Part shown: positions 62,182-64,000 of the stretch, piece by piece
How the letters are laid out: every line of letters begins with the position of its first letter
Numbering within the stretch: the stretch's first letter is position 1
From: Herbaspirillum seropedicae
GTDB taxonomy: Bacteria > Pseudomonadota > Gammaproteobacteria > Burkholderiales > Burkholderiaceae_D
Direction: 5' to 3'
DNA: 64,000 nucleotides
NCBI RefSeq assembly: GCF_001040945.1
Contig: NZ_CP011930.1
Span: forward strand, 930,001-994,000
Program-made: the position numbers and the translations under genes
The notes under the pieces: model-generated
What the model was told of the DNA's origin: nothing
The model's database searches: none
Seen by the model: the letters and a program-made list of their open reading frames with translations, nothing else

Positions 62182-62391
62182 TCAATCCCACAGGCTGACG
62201 CTGTCCTGCGCGGTGGTCGGTGTTTCCACCGCAGCAGGTAGCGTGACGATGGTTCCGGCCGGCAGCACCGCACCGAGCGCGGCCAATGCTGGATTCAATG
62301 CAAGCGCCTGCTCGACATAACCGGCGCTCGCACCCAGGTAGCGAAACACCAGCGCGTCGAGCGTGTCGCCTTGCTGGCTGCGCACCTGCAT
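62182..62391 (-). CDS. X: Tail protein gpX (LysM-like)
   Basis: 69 aa, the usual size for P2 gpX: GDTLDALVFRYLGASAGYVEQALALNPALAAL then VLPAGTIVTLPA, a LysM-like fold. It is a small baseplate-related component. It overlaps gpL by one base. Confidence 0.93.
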   Translation of the reverse strand: MQVRSQQGDTLDALVFRYLGASAGYVEQALALNPALAALGAVLPAGTIVTLPAAVETPTTAQDSVSLWD

Positions 62392-62882
62392 CAGATCAGC
62401 TCCACGGTCGCATGCGTGCGGCCGAGCATGTCATTGATGGCCCAATGCCCATTGCGGCGCTGCACGTCCGGCGCGGTATCCATCCATTCCATTTTTTTGG
62501 TGTCGGTCAGCGCGCTAGCGGTGGTGTCGTAGTCTCGATAGCTTTCGAAAATGTCGGCCTTGGCGAAGCTGTACACCGCACGCCGGTAATGCGCGACGAG
62601 CTGGCTTTCCCCGTCCACCTTGGGCGCAGGCACCTCGTCCAGCTTCTGGAGGCCGGCGGCCAGGTGGCCAGCCTGCCAGTCACGCAGCAACCGGTTGACG
62701 GACAAGATCGCGTCCACCAGCGCCGGCCGCAGCCGGGCGTCGGTGACAGTCGAGTCCAGCCGCATGGCGTCGCGCATGGCCGGCATGCTGATGTCGGGGA
62801 AAAAGCCGTCGTTGCCAATAGGCTTCACGTCGGGCGGTGCGGCGGGCTCCGGTATCACCGGTATGTCATCGATATAGCTCAT
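62391..62882 (-). CDS. L: Head completion protein gpL
   Basis: 163 aa: FFPDISMPAMRDAMRLDSTVTDARLRPALVDAILSVNRLL, VDGESQLVAHYRRAVYSFAKADIFESYRDYDTTASAL. It matches the gpL family that closes the head after DNA packaging. It follows gpM with an 87-bp gap. Confidence 0.94.
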   Translation of the reverse strand: MSYIDDIPVIPEPAAPPDVKPIGNDGFFPDISMPAMRDAMRLDSTVTDARLRPALVDAILSVNRLLRDWQAGHLAAGLQKLDEVPAPKVDGESQLVAHYRRAVYSFAKADIFESYRDYDTTASALTDTKKMEWMDTAPDVQRRNGHWAINDMLGRTHATVELI

Positions 62883-62969
62883 GATCTTGGAAAGTAGGGG
62901 GCGGTGGCCGGAACATCAGGCGGACTAAGCCGCATCCGTCCCGGGCCGCCCTGCGCCGTGGGGTGCTCT

Positions 62970-63689
62970 TTACGTGGGTGGTTCGGCGTATTTCTTGAGA
63001 CGCCGTTCCAGCCGCTCGATTTCCTTCTTGACGCCAGCGGCCTGGTGCAGCTCGCTGGCGCGGCTCAGGTGCTGCAGCGCCGCCGTGGCGTGGTCGGCAG
63101 AAGCCGGCGTGATGCTCTCCGCGTCCACCTGATTGACCAGCTCCAGCAGGGCCAGACCCAGCGCCTTATGCACTTTGGCGCGCGCCTGGTCGGGCGTGTC
63201 GGCATTGCCGGTCATGGCCAGTACCTGCTGCAGGAGGTCGGCGGCGCGCGCCGGCTGTTCCTTGAGCTTGCCGCCCAGGCTGGCCACCGCAAAATCGTCC
63301 TGCAGCAAGGTGGGCAAGGTGCGGTTGTAGCGATCCGGCAGGGTGAACTTGTGCTCCAACGCATAACCCGCCAGCTGGATCGCCCGTTCGTAATCGCCCA
63401 CGTCAATATGCCACACCAGCACGTGCATCAGCACTTCGTCTTGGGCGCCACGACCGGCCGACAGAACGCCGTCAATCCAGTGCTGATAGGCCGGCAGCAT
63501 GGTGGCCTTCATCTCTATCTTGCGTTCGATGGACTGGATGTTGGACAGCCTCTTTCGATCCTCATGCAGCTTCATGAGCATCAGCTCATAAGCGCTGCCG
63601 GTGGTCACGCCGCCGGGCTCGCCGGCGGCCGCCGCCATCTGGCCGAGCATGCGTTCCCGGTGGCGCGCAGCGGGAGAGAGGCGGGACAT
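62970..63689 (-). CDS. M: Terminase small/endonuclease subunit gpM
   Basis: 239 aa: SRLSPAARHRERMLGQMAAAAGE, MHVLVWHIDVGDYERAIQLAGYALEH and TLPDRYNRTLPTLLQDDFAVASLGG are the gpM family elements. With gpP it cuts cos and packages DNA. Its start touches the gpN stop, and its end is followed by 87 bp before gpL. Confidence 0.94.
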   Translation of the reverse strand: MSRLSPAARHRERMLGQMAAAAGEPGGVTTGSAYELMLMKLHEDRKRLSNIQSIERKIEMKATMLPAYQHWIDGVLSAGRGAQDEVLMHVLVWHIDVGDYERAIQLAGYALEHKFTLPDRYNRTLPTLLQDDFAVASLGGKLKEQPARAADLLQQVLAMTGNADTPDQARAKVHKALGLALLELVNQVDAESITPASADHATAALQHLSRASELHQAAGVKKEIERLERRLKKYAEPPT

Positions 63690-64000
63690 CAGGCGGCACC
63701 CTTGGGCGCATCCTGCAGCACCACGTTTTCCACCAGGGCGGCCAGGCCTTCATCTTCGATCACATAGGCGTCGTTCGACGATTCATAGTTCTCGATGCGG
63801 TCGGCCTTCGGTTCATCCACCACGCGACGGCGGCGGCCGCCGTTCTGGAAGTAGATCGACAGGTTGTCCAGGCGCGTGATGAGCATGGCATTGGCCGGGA
63901 AGCTCGGCACACGCACTGCCGGCAGGCCGCCGATGCGTTTCTGGCTCACGATGATGTCAGTGGCCAGGGCCTCGGTCGGCTTGTTGTCCTTGTTGATCAT
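63689..64000 (-). CDS. N: Major capsid protein gpN, C-terminal part only
   Basis: The last 103 codons are in view; the rest lies beyond the right edge, so the apparent Met at 64000 is internal. QKRIGGLPAVRVPSFPANAMLITRLDNLSIYFQNGG followed by ESSNDAYVIEDEGLAALVENV is the conserved gpN C-terminus. It builds the capsid. Overlap with gpM is one base at the stop. Confidence 0.93.
   Translation of the reverse strand: MINKDNKPTEALATDIIVSQKRIGGLPAVRVPSFPANAMLITRLDNLSIYFQNGGRRRRVVDEPKADRIENYESSNDAYVIEDEGLAALVENVVLQDAPKGAA

Larger units (their letters stand above)
40093..64000. mobile_element. P2-like prophage, right end outside the window
   Basis: This region is a syntenic P2-like gene set in one piece. 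An integrase-replication early block runs from 40178 to 45525, a repressor is divergent at 45601, and a leftward late block from 63689+ to 46826 follows P2 order (N M L X lysis R S V W J I H G FI FII E T U D). No broken gene is visible. Left boundary is somewhere between repeat copy 4 (40072) and the int terminator, or further left. The right boundary and gpO, gpP and gpQ are not in view. Confidence 0.92.

Overview
The window looks like the chromosome of a betaproteobacterium of the Oxalobacteraceae, probably Herbaspirillum or a close relative. The evidence is high-GC coding, the gene order rpsU-yqeY-dnaG-rpoD followed by a tRNA with anticodon CAT, a sigma-70 factor with a very long Lys/Ala/Thr-rich N-terminus, a betaproteobacterial AddAB-like pair, and a P2-like prophage related to those of Burkholderiales. 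The genus is an inference from protein character, not from a database search.

Positions 1-37,860 are ordinary host sequence. A truncated PAS sensor kinase faces a TRAP dicarboxylate-type transporter operon (dctPQM), with a 274-bp element of nested inverted repeats in the leader of dctP. Next come a VOC protein, ogt, xerD, ybaK, plsY, tsaD (convergent to plsY), ybiB, an HTH regulator, a GGDEF-EAL membrane protein with a decayed MHYT-like sensor, a MATE exporter, an ArnT-like membrane glycosyltransferase, rpmE2, rho, trxA and the AddB-like/AddA-like repair nuclease-helicase pair. A Kef-type antiporter follows, translationally coupled to a YbdK-type carboxylate-amine ligase, then a BaiN-type flavoprotein and the macromolecular-synthesis cluster rpsU-yqeY-dnaG-rpoD-tRNA.

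Positions 37,860-40,090 are a visibly AT-richer stretch of four leftward genes (DUF2628-like, VOC, and two uncharacterised). Four copies of one 24-nt imperfect palindrome lie in it, one in each gene-free gap.

From about 40,090 to beyond the right end lies a P2-like prophage that the window cuts inside the capsid gene gpN. Its left part is an early leftward operon of tightly overlapping genes: RHH-like protein, small ORFs, Ogr-type late activator, tiny ORFs, HUH replication endonuclease gpA, a 48-aa ORF, a 127-aa ORF, an Xis-like HTH protein and integrase. A CI-like repressor and a membrane protein are transcribed the other way, and both carry the same short Gly/Ile/Gln-rich motif. The late region then runs leftward: N, M, L, X, holin, lambda-R-type endolysin, Rz with nested Rz1, R, S, an inserted 101-aa ORF, V, W, J, I, H, tail-fibre assembly, a second fibre tip, a 103-aa ORF, FI, FII, E with E' by -1 frameshift, T, U and D. 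The module looks complete, with no obvious broken gene. The right boundary, cos site, terminase large subunit, scaffold and portal lie outside the window.

The least explained observations are the motif shared by the repressor and its neighbouring membrane protein, the palindrome-laced stretch beside the integrase, the nested-repeat element before dctP, and the tail-fibre gene whose collar is interrupted by two copies of a repeat.
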